44,845 nt of DNA from Micromonospora acroterricola. Lineage in GTDB: Bacteria; Actinomycetota; Actinomycetes; Mycobacteriales; Micromonosporaceae. The notes beneath the pieces are model-generated. The model saw only the letters and a program-made list of their open reading frames with translations. It made no database searches and had not been told where the DNA came from. Positions 24,693 through 32,849 of the stretch are shown piece after piece. A program made the translations under genes and the position numbers. Location of the stretch: the NCBI RefSeq assembly GCF_003172955.1, contig NZ_QGKR01000204.1, positions 1 through 44,845 on the forward strand, given 5' to 3'. Each line of letters starts with the position of its first letter. The stretch's first letter is position 1.

Positions 24693-25412
24693 ATGCAATC
24701 GCCGCTCAAGGATGTCAATGGATCCGACCCGCCGCCCGCCGGCGCCCGCAAGGCGAAGGGGACGGGCCGCCGGGACCGCTGGGCCGACCACCGTGAGCAG
24801 CGACGGCGGGAGCTCGTCGGCGCCGCCGTGCAGGCGTTGCTGCGGCACGGGCCGGAGGTCGACATGGACCAGGTGGCCGCGGCGGCGGGCGTCAGCAAAC
24901 CCGTCCTCTACCGCTACTTCGCCGACAAGTCGCAGCTCTGGGTCGCGGTGAGCGAGGTCGTCGCCGCCCGGATCATCGACACCGTGGCGCCTGCGATCGA
25001 CCAGGTCCGCGAGGAACGCGGCCTCGTGCAGGCCACCATCGACGCGTACCTGGGCGTGATCGAGTCGCAGCCCACGCTCTACCGGTTCCTCATGCACCAG
25101 TCCGGCGACCCGAGCATCCACCAGGTGGTCGCCGGGACCAGCCGGCAGGTCGCCGCCGGGCTGGCCCGGGTGATCGGTGACCGGCTGCGCGCGCTGGGCC
25201 TGGACGCCGGTCCCGCGGAACCGTGGGCGTACGGCCTGGTGGGTTTCGTGCAGGCGGTCGGCGACTGGTGGACCTCCCACGGGCAGCCGATCAGCCGGGC
25301 GGCCCTCACCGACTACCTGACCGCGCTGCTGTGGAGCGGAATCGAGGGCGTACGGGCCAGCGCCGACCTGCCGCGTGAACTCACCCGCGCCCACGAGCGG
25401 ATCACGCCGTGA
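24693..25412 (+). CDS. TetR/AcrR-family transcriptional regulator
   Basis: A protein of 239 residues. A basic N-terminal tail leads to the helix-turn-helix (ELVGAAVQALLRHG, MDQVAAAAGVSKPVLYRYFADKSQLW) and then a helical ligand domain. The motif GVSKPVLYRYFADK is the usual recognition helix and turn. ATG 24693 has no ribosome-binding sequence and lies about 7 nt after the -10 box. Its stop overlaps the next gene's GTG. Likely represses itself and the divergent aurF-like gene. Confidence 0.92.
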   Translation: MQSPLKDVNGSDPPPAGARKAKGTGRRDRWADHREQRRRELVGAAVQALLRHGPEVDMDQVAAAAGVSKPVLYRYFADKSQLWVAVSEVVAARIIDTVAPAIDQVREERGLVQATIDAYLGVIESQPTLYRFLMHQSGDPSIHQVVAGTSRQVAAGLARVIGDRLRALGLDAGPAEPWAYGLVGFVQAVGDWWTSHGQPISRAALTDYLTALLWSGIEGVRASADLPRELTRAHERITP

Positions 25413-25702
25413 CCTACCACGGCCCGGCGGAGGTCGCGGGCACGTCCGTCCGGGTGCACCTCGCCGGGCGGTGGGAGCCGGTCGACGGCCGCTACCACTG
25501 GGGCGGGCGGATCGAGCCCGACGCGCGGGTGGCCGGCCTGGTGCGCTCCGGCCGGCGCGACGTCGAGCTGCGCATCGCCGGTCGGGCCCGGCCGGCCCGG
25601 CTGGCCGAGGTCGACCCGTGGGGCGGCGTAGGCGTCACCGGCGTGGGTGCTCCGCCCTGGCCCGAGCCGCGTTCCTTCGGCACGAGCTCAGCGGGAGGGT
25701 AG
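25409..25702 (+). CDS. DUF4873 domain protein
   Basis: A 97-residue protein that is almost entirely a DUF4873 domain: YHGPAEVAGTSVRVHLAGRW at the start, then GRYHWGGRIEPD and AEVDPWGGVGVTG. In other actinobacteria this domain is often fused to flavin-dependent monooxygenases; its function is not known. Here it stands alone between the TetR and hydrolase genes. The start GTG 25409 overlaps the TetR stop (GTGA), indicating one operon. Confidence 0.8.
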   Translation: MTYHGPAEVAGTSVRVHLAGRWEPVDGRYHWGGRIEPDARVAGLVRSGRRDVELRIAGRARPARLAEVDPWGGVGVTGVGAPPWPEPRSFGTSSAGG

Positions 25703-25704
25703 TC

Positions 25705-26547
25705 GTGGGAGTTCACTTTCGTCGTGCGGGCAGCGGTGAGCCGCTGGTCCTCATCCACGGCATCGGCCACCGCCACCAGGCGTGGGAGCCGGTGTTCGAC
25801 CGGCTCGCCGCCCACCACGAGGTGATCGCCCTCGACCTGCCCGGCTTCGGCGGCTCCCCGGTGCCCGACGGCGGCATGCCGGTCGACATGGCGGCCACGG
25901 TCGCGGCGGTGCTGCCGGTCCTGAGCGGGTGGGGCCTGGACCGTCCGCACGTGGCCGGCTACAGCCTCGGTGGGGCGATCAGCCTGGAGCTGGCCGCCAC
26001 CGGGGCGGTCGCCTCGGCCACCGCCTTCTCGCCCGCCGGTTTCTTCACCCCGGCGGAACGCCGGCGCGCGCTGGCCATCCTCACCATGCTGCGGGCCAAC
26101 TCCTACCTGCCCACCCCGATCATGCGTGTCGCGCTGCGCTCGGCGTACCTGCGGGCGTTGTGCTTCGCGCCGCTGGTGGCCCACCCGAGGTTGCTGGACG
26201 CCGAACGCGCGCTGGGCGACGCGCTCGCCCTGCGGCGGGGGCTCGGCTTCAGCGCGGTGGCCCGAGCCGCCCGCGACTACCGCTTCGACGGTCTGCGGCT
26301 GTCCGACGCGACGGTGCCGGTCACCATCGGCTGGGGTGACTGCGACCGGATCTTCGGCGTGCACCAGGCCGAGCGTGCCCGGGCCGGCCTGCCGGCGGCC
26401 CGGGTGGTGACCCTGCCCGGCTGCGGGCACGTGCCGATGAGCGACGACCCCGATCTGGTCGCCGCGCTCATCCTGGAGACCACCGGTGCCGTGCCCCGCG
26501 CGGAGCCGTCGGACCCGGCGGGTCAGGAACATCACTTCACAAACTAA
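25705..26547 (+). CDS. Alpha/beta-fold hydrolase
   Basis: A protein of 280 residues. It has the oxyanion motif LIHGIGH (about residues 15-21), DLPGFGGS, the nucleophile elbow AGYSLGGA with Ser91 or thereabouts, a helical lid, the acidic region GWGDCDRIFG and a C-terminal CGHVPMSDDP with the catalytic His. Esterase, lactonase or C-C hydrolase activity is possible. I chose GTG 25705 because a GGGAGGG sequence ends 5 nt upstream and the protein then begins VGVHFRRAGSGEPLVLIHG, as homologues do; an upstream frame from 25375 overlaps two genes. Confidence 0.9.
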   Translation: MGVHFRRAGSGEPLVLIHGIGHRHQAWEPVFDRLAAHHEVIALDLPGFGGSPVPDGGMPVDMAATVAAVLPVLSGWGLDRPHVAGYSLGGAISLELAATGAVASATAFSPAGFFTPAERRRALAILTMLRANSYLPTPIMRVALRSAYLRALCFAPLVAHPRLLDAERALGDALALRRGLGFSAVARAARDYRFDGLRLSDATVPVTIGWGDCDRIFGVHQAERARAGLPAARVVTLPGCGHVPMSDDPDLVAALILETTGAVPRAEPSDPAGQEHHFTN

Positions 26548-26548
26548 A

Positions 26549-26581
26549 AACTTGCAGGGTACGCAAGTTGGCTCCTAGCCT
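26549..26581 (+). promoter_or_regulatory. Palindromic operator and promoter of the TetR-exporter operon
   Basis: A perfect inverted repeat AACTTGC-N7-GCAAGTT spans 26549-26569. A candidate -35 TTGCAG (26552-26557) lies inside it, with TAGCCT (26576-26581) 18 bp further on. Transcription would start near GTG 26589, giving a leaderless message. This is the expected layout for TetR autorepression. Confidence 0.6.
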
Positions 26582-26588
26582 CTCCCGG

Positions 26589-27206
26589 GTGACCGAGACC
26601 GACCAGGCTGCCACCGGGCGCCGGGACCGCAAGAAGCGGCAGACGCGCGCCGCCCTGACCGCGGCCGCGCTCCGGCTGGTCGCCGAGCGCGGCCTGGAGC
26701 ACGTGACGGTGGAGGAGATCAGCGAAGCCGCGGACGTCTCCTCGCGCACCTTCTTCAACTACTTCACCTGCAAGGACGAGGCGCTCACCGACGATCCGGC
26801 GCTCGACAGCGCACCGGTCGTGCGGCGGCTGGCCGAGGCCCCGCGGCAGGTGCCGGCGTTGCGGGCCGTCCGCCTCGCCCTCGACGAGGCGATCGACACG
26901 ATGCAGGCCGACCGGGAGCTGTGGCGGCTGCGACTGGCCGTCATCGCCCAGAACCCCGCTCTGCTGCCCCGGCTGATGACCGGCAGCGTCGAGACCGAAC
27001 AGGCCATGGTGGCGGCCATCGCCGCCCGCCTCGGAGTCGATCCCGACCACGGTCACCCGGCGCTGGTCACCGCTGTGGCGGGCGCCGCCTTCCGCACCGC
27101 GATGCTGCGCTGGGCCGCCGACGACAGCCGACCCCTGCGCGCCTTCGTGGACGAGGCGTTCGGCGCGGTCGCCGCCGGCCTGCCCGATCCGGGGCACACG
27201 TCCTGA
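26589..27206 (+). CDS. TetR/AcrR-family regulator of the adjacent exporter
   Basis: A protein of 205 residues. The helix-turn-helix is clear (TRAALTAAALRLVAERGLEH, VEEISEAADVSSRTFFNYFT), followed by a helical C-terminal domain. I chose GTG 26589; the TTG seven codons upstream (26568) lies in the palindrome arm. It is followed after 73 bp by an MFS drug exporter on the same strand, the common arrangement for a drug-responsive repressor and its target. Confidence 0.92.
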   Translation: MTETDQAATGRRDRKKRQTRAALTAAALRLVAERGLEHVTVEEISEAADVSSRTFFNYFTCKDEALTDDPALDSAPVVRRLAEAPRQVPALRAVRLALDEAIDTMQADRELWRLRLAVIAQNPALLPRLMTGSVETEQAMVAAIAARLGVDPDHGHPALVTAVAGAAFRTAMLRWAADDSRPLRAFVDEAFGAVAAGLPDPGHTS

Positions 27207-27279
27207 CCCCGCCAGTCCCCGCCCCGGCGCACCAGTTCCGGGGCCAGTCACTCCGATCAGACCCGACAAGGGAGCGTCA

Positions 27280-28857
27280 ATGACCACCACCGCCCCGCCC
27301 ACCGACGTCGCCGACGTCGGCACGCGCATGTCGCGACGGGAGGTTCTCCAGGCCCTCTCCGGGCTGATGGTCGGCATGTTCGTGTCCATCCTCGCCTCCA
27401 CGGTGGTGGCGAACGCGCTGCCGCGGATCATCGCCGACCTGAACGGCAGCCAGACCGTCTACACCTGGATCGTCACCAGCGAACTGCTCGCCATGACGGC
27501 GACGGTGCCGCTGTGGGGCAAGATGGCCGACCTGTACAGCAAGAAGCTGCTGATCCAGCTGTCGCTGGGGCTGTTCGTGGTGGGGTCGCTGATCGCGGGC
27601 TTCACGCCGAACGTCGAGGTGCTGCTGCTGAGCCGGGTCGTGCAGGGCATCGGCGCCGGCGGCATGACGGCGCTGGCCACCATCGTCATGGCGGCGATGA
27701 TCCCGCCACGCGAGCTGGGCCGCTACGCCGGCATCTTCGGCGCGGTCTTCGGTGTCGGCACCATCGCCGGTCCACTGATCGGCGGCCTGCTCGTCGACAC
27801 GTCCTGGCTGGGCTGGCGGTGGTGCTTCCTGATCGGCGTCCCGTTCAGCATCGTGTCCATCGTCCTGTTGCAGCGCACCCTGCACCTTCCGGTCGCCCGT
27901 CGTACGTTCAAGATTGACTGGTTGGGCGCGGTGCTCATCACCGCCGGCGTCTGCACGCTGCTGATCTGGTCGTCCCTGGCGGGCAACACGTTCGCCTGGG
28001 CGTCGGGCTGGACGGCCCTCATGGTCGTCGGCGGTCTGATCCTGCTGGCGCTGGCCGTCCGTGTCGAGTCGCGGGCGACCGAGCCGATCGTCCCGCTGGA
28101 CATCTTCCGCAACCGCACGGTCTCGCTGGCGACGATCGCCAGCGTGCTGGTCGGTGTCGCGATGTTCGGCGGCACCGTCTTCCTGTCCCAGTACTTCCAG
28201 ATCTCGCTGGGCAAGTCGCCGACCGTCGCGGGCCTGATGAGCCTTCCGATGATCTTCGGTCTGCTGGTGTCGTCGACGATCGCCGGCCAGCTCATCACGA
28301 AGTTCGGCCGGTGGAAGGCGTACCTGGTGGCCGGCGCCGCGATCATGACCGTCGGGATGCTGCTCCTGGGCACCATCGACGCCGACACCAGCGTCGTCGT
28401 CCTGTCGCTCTACATGGCCGTCCTGGGCATCGGCGTCGGCATGCTCATGCAGAACCTCGTGCTCGCCGCGCAGAACGACGTGCCGGCCCACGAGCTCGGC
28501 GCCGCCACGTCGGTGCTGACGTTCTTCCGCAGCATGGGCGGCGCCATCGGGGTCAGCGCCCTCGGCGCGGTCCTGGCGAGCCGGGTGACCTCGCTGACGA
28601 CCGAGCGGCTCGGCCCGGCCGCGACGGCCGGCGGCACGGCCGAGGTGCCCGACCTGTCCACCCTGCCCGAGCCCGTGCTGCGCATCGTGCAGGACGTGTA
28701 CGGCATCGCCACGGCCGACCTGTTCCTCGTCGGCGCGCCCATCGCCCTGCTGGCGCTGATCGTGGTGCTGTTCATCAAGGAAAAGCCACTACACACCCTC
28801 AGCGGGGACGAACGACGCGCCCAGGAGGAGGCGGCCGCGGCGGCCGCGACTCACTGA
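27280..28857 (+). CDS. MFS multidrug exporter, DHA2 (EmrB/QacA) family, 14 TM
   Basis: A protein of 525 residues with about 14 hydrophobic helices. MFS motif A-like WGKMADLYSKK occurs between helices 2 and 3, and motif C-like GAVFGVGTIAGPLIGG in helix 5 marks a drug:proton antiporter. The N-terminus STVVANALPRIIADL matches the DHA2 D1 motif region. The C-terminal tail is Ala/Glu-rich. The ATG follows a GGGAGCG sequence. It probably expels a hydrophobic drug or self-made metabolite, under control of the TetR protein encoded upstream. Confidence 0.93.
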   Translation: MTTTAPPTDVADVGTRMSRREVLQALSGLMVGMFVSILASTVVANALPRIIADLNGSQTVYTWIVTSELLAMTATVPLWGKMADLYSKKLLIQLSLGLFVVGSLIAGFTPNVEVLLLSRVVQGIGAGGMTALATIVMAAMIPPRELGRYAGIFGAVFGVGTIAGPLIGGLLVDTSWLGWRWCFLIGVPFSIVSIVLLQRTLHLPVARRTFKIDWLGAVLITAGVCTLLIWSSLAGNTFAWASGWTALMVVGGLILLALAVRVESRATEPIVPLDIFRNRTVSLATIASVLVGVAMFGGTVFLSQYFQISLGKSPTVAGLMSLPMIFGLLVSSTIAGQLITKFGRWKAYLVAGAAIMTVGMLLLGTIDADTSVVVLSLYMAVLGIGVGMLMQNLVLAAQNDVPAHELGAATSVLTFFRSMGGAIGVSALGAVLASRVTSLTTERLGPAATAGGTAEVPDLSTLPEPVLRIVQDVYGIATADLFLVGAPIALLALIVVLFIKEKPLHTLSGDERRAQEEAAAAAATH

Positions 28858-28864
28858 GTTGCCA

Positions 28865-28904
28865 CGACGCGGTCGGGGGCGGGTGTTGGCCCCCGACCGC
28901 GTCG
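28865..28904 (+). terminator. Strong terminator after the exporter gene
   Basis: CGACGCGGTCGGGGGC (28865-28880) pairs perfectly with GCCCCCGACCGCGTCG (28889-28904) around an 8-nt loop: 16 bp without mismatch, 7 bp after the stop codon. There is no U-tract. The following 130 bp before the leader RNA include the promoter region of the next gene but no certain boxes. Confidence 0.85.
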
Positions 28905-29037
28905 GGGGGCGCCCTGCCCTGCCCGTGAGCCGGGTCGGTCCCGTGGCGAACCCACCGCCATGTCGCTGGCCACCGATGACTGTTCGCGTTTTCCCATAAC
29001 GACGAGCCGCGGACGGGTGGCCCCGTAACGTGGGGTA

Positions 29038-29192
29038 CAGCCGATCAACGGCTGACGCCGGAGCTGCGTCAGGCCGCCCCTGTGGCGGCGAAAGCCGCTC
29101 GGCCAGCGCGGATTCTGCCCAGTGGGCACTGTGACGGTGCGAGGCTTCGGACAGCTCTGCGCCGCCTCGGCCCACTCAGCCGCAGGAGGCGG
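29038..29192 (+). ncRNA. Structured 5' leader (candidate riboswitch) of the OFA transporter gene
   Basis: The leader contains a series of perfect stems: CAGCCG-ATCAA-CGGCTG (29038-29054); CTGACGC-N7-GCGTCAG (29052-29072), which overlaps and would compete with it; GGCCG/CGGCC (29072-29076 with 29100-29104) enclosing a GAAA-capped stem (29084-29099); and TGCCC-AGT-GGGCA (29116-29128). GAGCTG (29061-29066) can close the whole with CAGCTC (29152-29157). Finally CCGCCTC (29162-29168) pairs with GAGGCGG (29186-29192), burying most of the AGGAGG ribosome-binding sequence. It matches no riboswitch class I know. Confidence 0.5.
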
Positions 29193-29195
29193 ACG

Positions 29196-30758
29196 ATGCC
29201 CATGCTGTCGGTACTCGATCCTCGGCACACCGTCGCTCCCCCGGGATACAGCCGTTGGCTCATCCCGACCGCGGCGCTGGCCGTGCACGTGTGCATCGGG
29301 CAGGTCTACGCGACGAGCGTCTACAAGAACTCGCTCATCGCGCACTTCGACACCAGTCAGACGGCGATCGGGGCGATCTTCAGCATCGCCATCGTCATGC
29401 TGGGTTCGTCTGCTGCGGTGGGCGGCAGGTGGGTGGAGCGGAACGGGCCGCGCCGGGCGATGTTCGTCTCCGCCTGCTTCTGGGCAACCGGGTTCCTGGT
29501 CGGCGCGCTCGGCATCGCGACCCACCAGCTCTGGCTGCTGTACCTCGGGTACGGCGTCATCGGCGGCATCGGGCTCGGCATCGGCTACATCTCGCCGGTC
29601 TCCACGCTGATCAAGTGGTTCCCGGACCGGCCCGGCCTCGCCACCGGGCTGGCCATCATGGGTTTCGGCGGCGGCGCCCTGGTCGCTGGCCCGCTCGCCC
29701 GTCAACTGCTCTCCCTCTACGACCCGGGCTACAACCCCGCCAACCCGGCTGCGGTGGCGTCGGGGCATGCCCTGGTGGCGCTCTTCGTCACGTTCGCCAT
29801 CGGATACTTCGTGATCATGATGTTCGGGCCGTTCAACATCCGCGTCCCCGCGCCGGACTGGCGGCCCGCCGGGTTCGACCCCTCGCGCGTCGCCGCCCGG
29901 CCGCTGGTCACCCGGGCGAGCGTGTCCGCGTCGAACGCCGTGCGCACCCGTTCGTTCTGGTTGCTGTGGATCGTGCTGTTCTGCAACGTCACCGCGGGCA
30001 TCGGCATCCTGGAACAGGCCAGCCCGATGATCCAGGACTTCTTCCGGGACAACGGGGTCAGCGCCGTCTCGGTGTCGGCGGCGGCCGGTTTCGTGGGAGT
30101 GCTGTCGCTGTTCAACATGGCCGGGCGCTTCGTCTGGTCGACGACCTCCGACCTCATCGGCCGCAAGCCCATCTACATGGTCTACCTCGGCGTCGGCATG
30201 GTGCTCTACGCGCTGCTCGCCGTGGCCGGCCACGCCGCGACGGCGGTCTTCGTGCTGATCGCCGCCGCGATCATCTCCTTCTACGGCGGCGGCTTCGCCA
30301 CTGCCCCCGCCTACCTGCGGGACCTGTTCGGCACCTTCCAGGTGGGCGCCATCCACGGCCGCCTGCTGACCGCGTGGTCGGCGGCGGGCGTCGCCGGCCC
30401 GCTGATCGTCAACGGGATCCTCGACACGCAGGGCAAGCCCGGCACGCTCACCGCAGCGGCGTACCGGCCCGCGCTGTTCACCATGGTCGGCATCCTCGCC
30501 ATCGGGTTCATCGCCAACCTGCTGGTCCGCGCCGTGCCCGAGCGGTTCCACGAGCCGGACCGGGGATCGACGTCGCCCGTGGCGCGCGCCACGGTGACCG
30601 ATCCGGTCGCCCTCGGCCCGGACAGCCAGCCGTCGGTGCCGCAGAAGGTCGGCAGCCAGACGGGGCGGCTCTGGCTGTCGTGGCTGCTCGTCACGGCGCT
30701 GCTCGGGTACGGCATCGTCCAGACCGCCATCACCGCCGCGAAGTTGTTCACCGGCTGA
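29196..30758 (+). CDS. OFA-family (oxalate/formate) MFS transporter
   Basis: A membrane protein of 520 residues with about 12-13 helices. OFA-family features are CIGQVYATSVYKNSLI near the N-terminus, GIGLGIGYISPVSTLIKWFP, GFGGGALVAGPL, and FFRDNGVSAVSVSAAAGFVG with GRFVWSTTSDLIGRK in the second half. The family includes oxalate:formate antiporters and monocarboxylate carriers. The convergent formate dehydrogenase operon argues for formate or oxalate (inference). ATG 29196 has AGGAGG 6 nt upstream, held in a hairpin of the structured leader. The C-terminal extension with an extra helix is common in actinobacterial members. Confidence 0.9.
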   Translation: MPMLSVLDPRHTVAPPGYSRWLIPTAALAVHVCIGQVYATSVYKNSLIAHFDTSQTAIGAIFSIAIVMLGSSAAVGGRWVERNGPRRAMFVSACFWATGFLVGALGIATHQLWLLYLGYGVIGGIGLGIGYISPVSTLIKWFPDRPGLATGLAIMGFGGGALVAGPLARQLLSLYDPGYNPANPAAVASGHALVALFVTFAIGYFVIMMFGPFNIRVPAPDWRPAGFDPSRVAARPLVTRASVSASNAVRTRSFWLLWIVLFCNVTAGIGILEQASPMIQDFFRDNGVSAVSVSAAAGFVGVLSLFNMAGRFVWSTTSDLIGRKPIYMVYLGVGMVLYALLAVAGHAATAVFVLIAAAIISFYGGGFATAPAYLRDLFGTFQVGAIHGRLLTAWSAAGVAGPLIVNGILDTQGKPGTLTAAAYRPALFTMVGILAIGFIANLLVRAVPERFHEPDRGSTSPVARATVTDPVALGPDSQPSVPQKVGSQTGRLWLSWLLVTALLGYGIVQTAITAAKLFTG

Positions 30759-30766
30759 CATGCCGC

Positions 30767-30797
30767 GCGCCCGGCCGGGACTGAGGCGGCCGGGCGC
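30767..30797. terminator. Bidirectional terminator between OFA transporter and formate dehydrogenase operon
   Basis: GCGCCCGGCCG (30767-30777) and CGGCCGGGCGC (30787-30797) form a perfect 11-bp stem with a 9-nt loop. It fills the 43-bp gap between the convergent transporter and nrfD genes and would end both transcripts. Confidence 0.8.
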
Positions 30798-30801
30798 CGG
30801 G

Positions 30802-31806
30802 CTAACGGGAAGCCGCGGGCCCCTTCTGGGCGAGCCGCTCGCGTTGCGGCGCGACCGTGTACTTCGGATCGCGCGCCGACACCCTGCCCGCCTCGAAGAC
30901 ACCGAACCGGGTGGCGACCGACGATGCCACGAGGGCCGCGCCGGAGATCGCCGACAGGATCCGGCTACGCCGGCTGACCAGCGCCCCGGCGGTGCCCACG
31001 GCGAGCAGGGCGCGTCCGGCCCGCACGAGCCGGCCGCTGCGGCCGTGCCCGTAGGGCTCGCCGGTCAGGCCCAGCCGCTCCAACTGGCGACCGCCGGCCA
31101 ACTCGATCGCCGCGGCCGCCAGGGCGAGTCGCCGTAGCGGTGCGGTCTCCGCCGCCGGCGCCGCGATCAGTCCGACCCCGGACGCGGCGGCGAGCGCGCT
31201 GCCGGCGAAGACGAACGGCAACGACGGGTAGGCGTCGTGCCAGGAGGGCACGGCGGTGTCGGCGAGCAGGACCCCGGTGTACGTGGCCAGCGCCGGCGCG
31301 GTGGCCGCGGCGGCCAGGCCGGCGACGTTGCCGACGGGCGGCGCCAACCGGCGGGCGAGGCCGAGCGGGCCGTGCTGCGGCAGCAGTGGCGCCAGCTCGG
31401 CGACCGCGGCCACGCCGGCCATGGGCCCGAACGCGGCGAGGATCCAGGTGCCGACCGACATCGGCGAGGTCAGCTTGGCGACCCGGAGCATGTGGTGGAA
31501 CCGGTCGGGCCGTCCAAGGTCGTGGATCAGCAGGTACGTGCTGGCGGCGACGCCGCCGAGGGCCGTCCAGCGCCCCACCGCGCGCAACCCGGGTCGCCCG
31601 GTCAGGTGTGCGCCCGCGCCGATCAACGCGCTCCCGGCGGCGAGGCCTCCGGTGAACAGGTAGCCGGCGATGTCGTGCTTCCACACCGGGGGCTTGAGGA
31701 CAGGCCGGCCGTAATAGGAGGTGAAGTCGGCGGGCGGCACGGTGACCTGCTCGCCGCCGCGTCCGCTCCCCCGGCCGGGCTGGCGGTGACGCTGCCCGGC
31801 GGTCAT
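30802..31806 (-). CDS. nrfD: NrfD/PsrC-type membrane anchor of formate dehydrogenase
   Basis: A protein of 334 residues with about eight to nine hydrophobic helices. It contains SYYGRPVLKPPVWKHDIAGY, the standard opening of NrfD-like subunits in actinobacterial formate dehydrogenases, then GRPDRFHHMLRVAKLTSPMS and GTWILAAFGP. NrfD proteins pass electrons from the iron-sulfur subunit to menaquinone and have no heme. ATG 31806 overlaps the fdhB stop (ATGA). A b-type cytochrome gamma subunit (FdnI) is not present; this protein takes its place. Confidence 0.9.
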   Translation of the reverse strand: MTAGQRHRQPGRGSGRGGEQVTVPPADFTSYYGRPVLKPPVWKHDIAGYLFTGGLAAGSALIGAGAHLTGRPGLRAVGRWTALGGVAASTYLLIHDLGRPDRFHHMLRVAKLTSPMSVGTWILAAFGPMAGVAAVAELAPLLPQHGPLGLARRLAPPVGNVAGLAAAATAPALATYTGVLLADTAVPSWHDAYPSLPFVFAGSALAAASGVGLIAAPAAETAPLRRLALAAAAIELAGGRQLERLGLTGEPYGHGRSGRLVRAGRALLAVGTAGALVSRRSRILSAISGAALVASSVATRFGVFEAGRVSARDPKYTVAPQRERLAQKGPAASR

Positions 31807-32846
31807 GGCCGCCCGCCGAGGAAGGCGAACGCCGTGGCGGCGGCCATCGTCAAGGCCGCGAGGCCGGCGCGCTTCCACATGGCCGGCAGGTCACGGGTGG
31901 TCACGATCGGGTCGGGCGGCAGTCCGTACACCTCCGGCTCGTCCAGCAACAGGAAGAACGCCCCGTCGCCACCCACCCCGTCGTTCGGGTCGTCGCCGTA
32001 CAACCGCGCGTCCGGCACCCCCTGCTCGTGCAGGGTCGCCACCCGCGCCGCTGCCCGCTCCCGCAAGTCCTCCAGGGACCCGTACTGGATCGACTCCGTC
32101 GGACACGCCTGCGCACACGCCGGCGTCATCCCCACACCCATCCGGTCGTAACACAACGTGCACTTCCACGCCCGACCGTCATCCTTACGCTGGTCGATCA
32201 CCCCGTACGGACACGCGGAGATGCAGTAGCCGCACCCGTTGCAGATGTCCTCCTGCACCACCACCGTCCCGAACTCCGTCCGGAACAGCGAACCCGTCGG
32301 ACACACGTCCAGACACGCCGCGTGGGTGCAGTGCTTGCACACGTCCGACATCATCAGCCAGCGGAAATCGGCACGCCCCTCCGCGCCGGTGCCCCGCCCC
32401 GGCGGCTGCGCGCCCGGCATTCCCAGGAACTCCGGGCCACCCGACATCCGGGCTGCCGCGGCGGGCGAGCCGGGCGGCAGACCCGGATCGGTGCCGGTGT
32501 CGGTGCTGGTACCCGCGCCGACCGCCGCCGTCTCCGGGCTGACCGCTGGGCCGTCCGGCGTGCCGTCGAACGCCGGCGTCGCCCAGCCGGCCGAGCGGGG
32601 CTGCTCGACGAACGCGACGTGCCGCCACGAGTTGGCGGTCAACGCCCCGGTGTTGTCGTACGACATGCCGAGCAGGTCCAGGCCGGAGCCCGGCACGTTG
32701 TTCCACTCCTTGCAGGCCACCTCGCAGGCCTTGCAGCCGATGCAGACGCTGGTGTCGGTGAAGAACCCCATCCGCGGCGGCGCGTCGACGTAGCCGGCGT
32801 CGGGCGCCGGGTCGAGCGGCCCGTACAGGCTGTTCACGTGGGGCAT
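31803..32846 (-). CDS. fdhB: Formate dehydrogenase iron-sulfur (beta) subunit
   Basis: A protein of 347 residues with sixteen cysteines in four clusters: CIGCKACEVAC (35-45), CKHCTHAACLDVCP, CNGCGYCISACP and CTLCY...PACAQACP. This is enough for four [4Fe-4S] centres, as in FdnH/FdoH. An Ala/Gly/Pro-rich insert (about residues 95-155) separates the first cluster from the second. A single C-terminal hydrophobic helix (LAALTMAAATAFAFL) anchors it. It carries electrons from FdhA to the NrfD-like subunit. It starts 3 bp after the fdhA stop and overlaps nrfD by 4 bp. Confidence 0.95.
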   Translation of the reverse strand: MPHVNSLYGPLDPAPDAGYVDAPPRMGFFTDTSVCIGCKACEVACKEWNNVPGSGLDLLGMSYDNTGALTANSWRHVAFVEQPRSAGWATPAFDGTPDGPAVSPETAAVGAGTSTDTGTDPGLPPGSPAAAARMSGGPEFLGMPGAQPPGRGTGAEGRADFRWLMMSDVCKHCTHAACLDVCPTGSLFRTEFGTVVVQEDICNGCGYCISACPYGVIDQRKDDGRAWKCTLCYDRMGVGMTPACAQACPTESIQYGSLEDLRERAAARVATLHEQGVPDARLYGDDPNDGVGGDGAFFLLLDEPEVYGLPPDPIVTTRDLPAMWKRAGLAALTMAAATAFAFLGGRP

Positions 32847-32849
32847 CGC

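Noticed and set aside
29038..29192. Cobalamin, molybdenum-cofactor, c-di-AMP or other known riboswitch, or tRNA-Sec, in the leader
   Set aside because: The conserved sequence boxes of these classes are absent as far as I can recall them, and there is no TTCRA arm or UCA anticodon arrangement. It is reported as a candidate new element instead.
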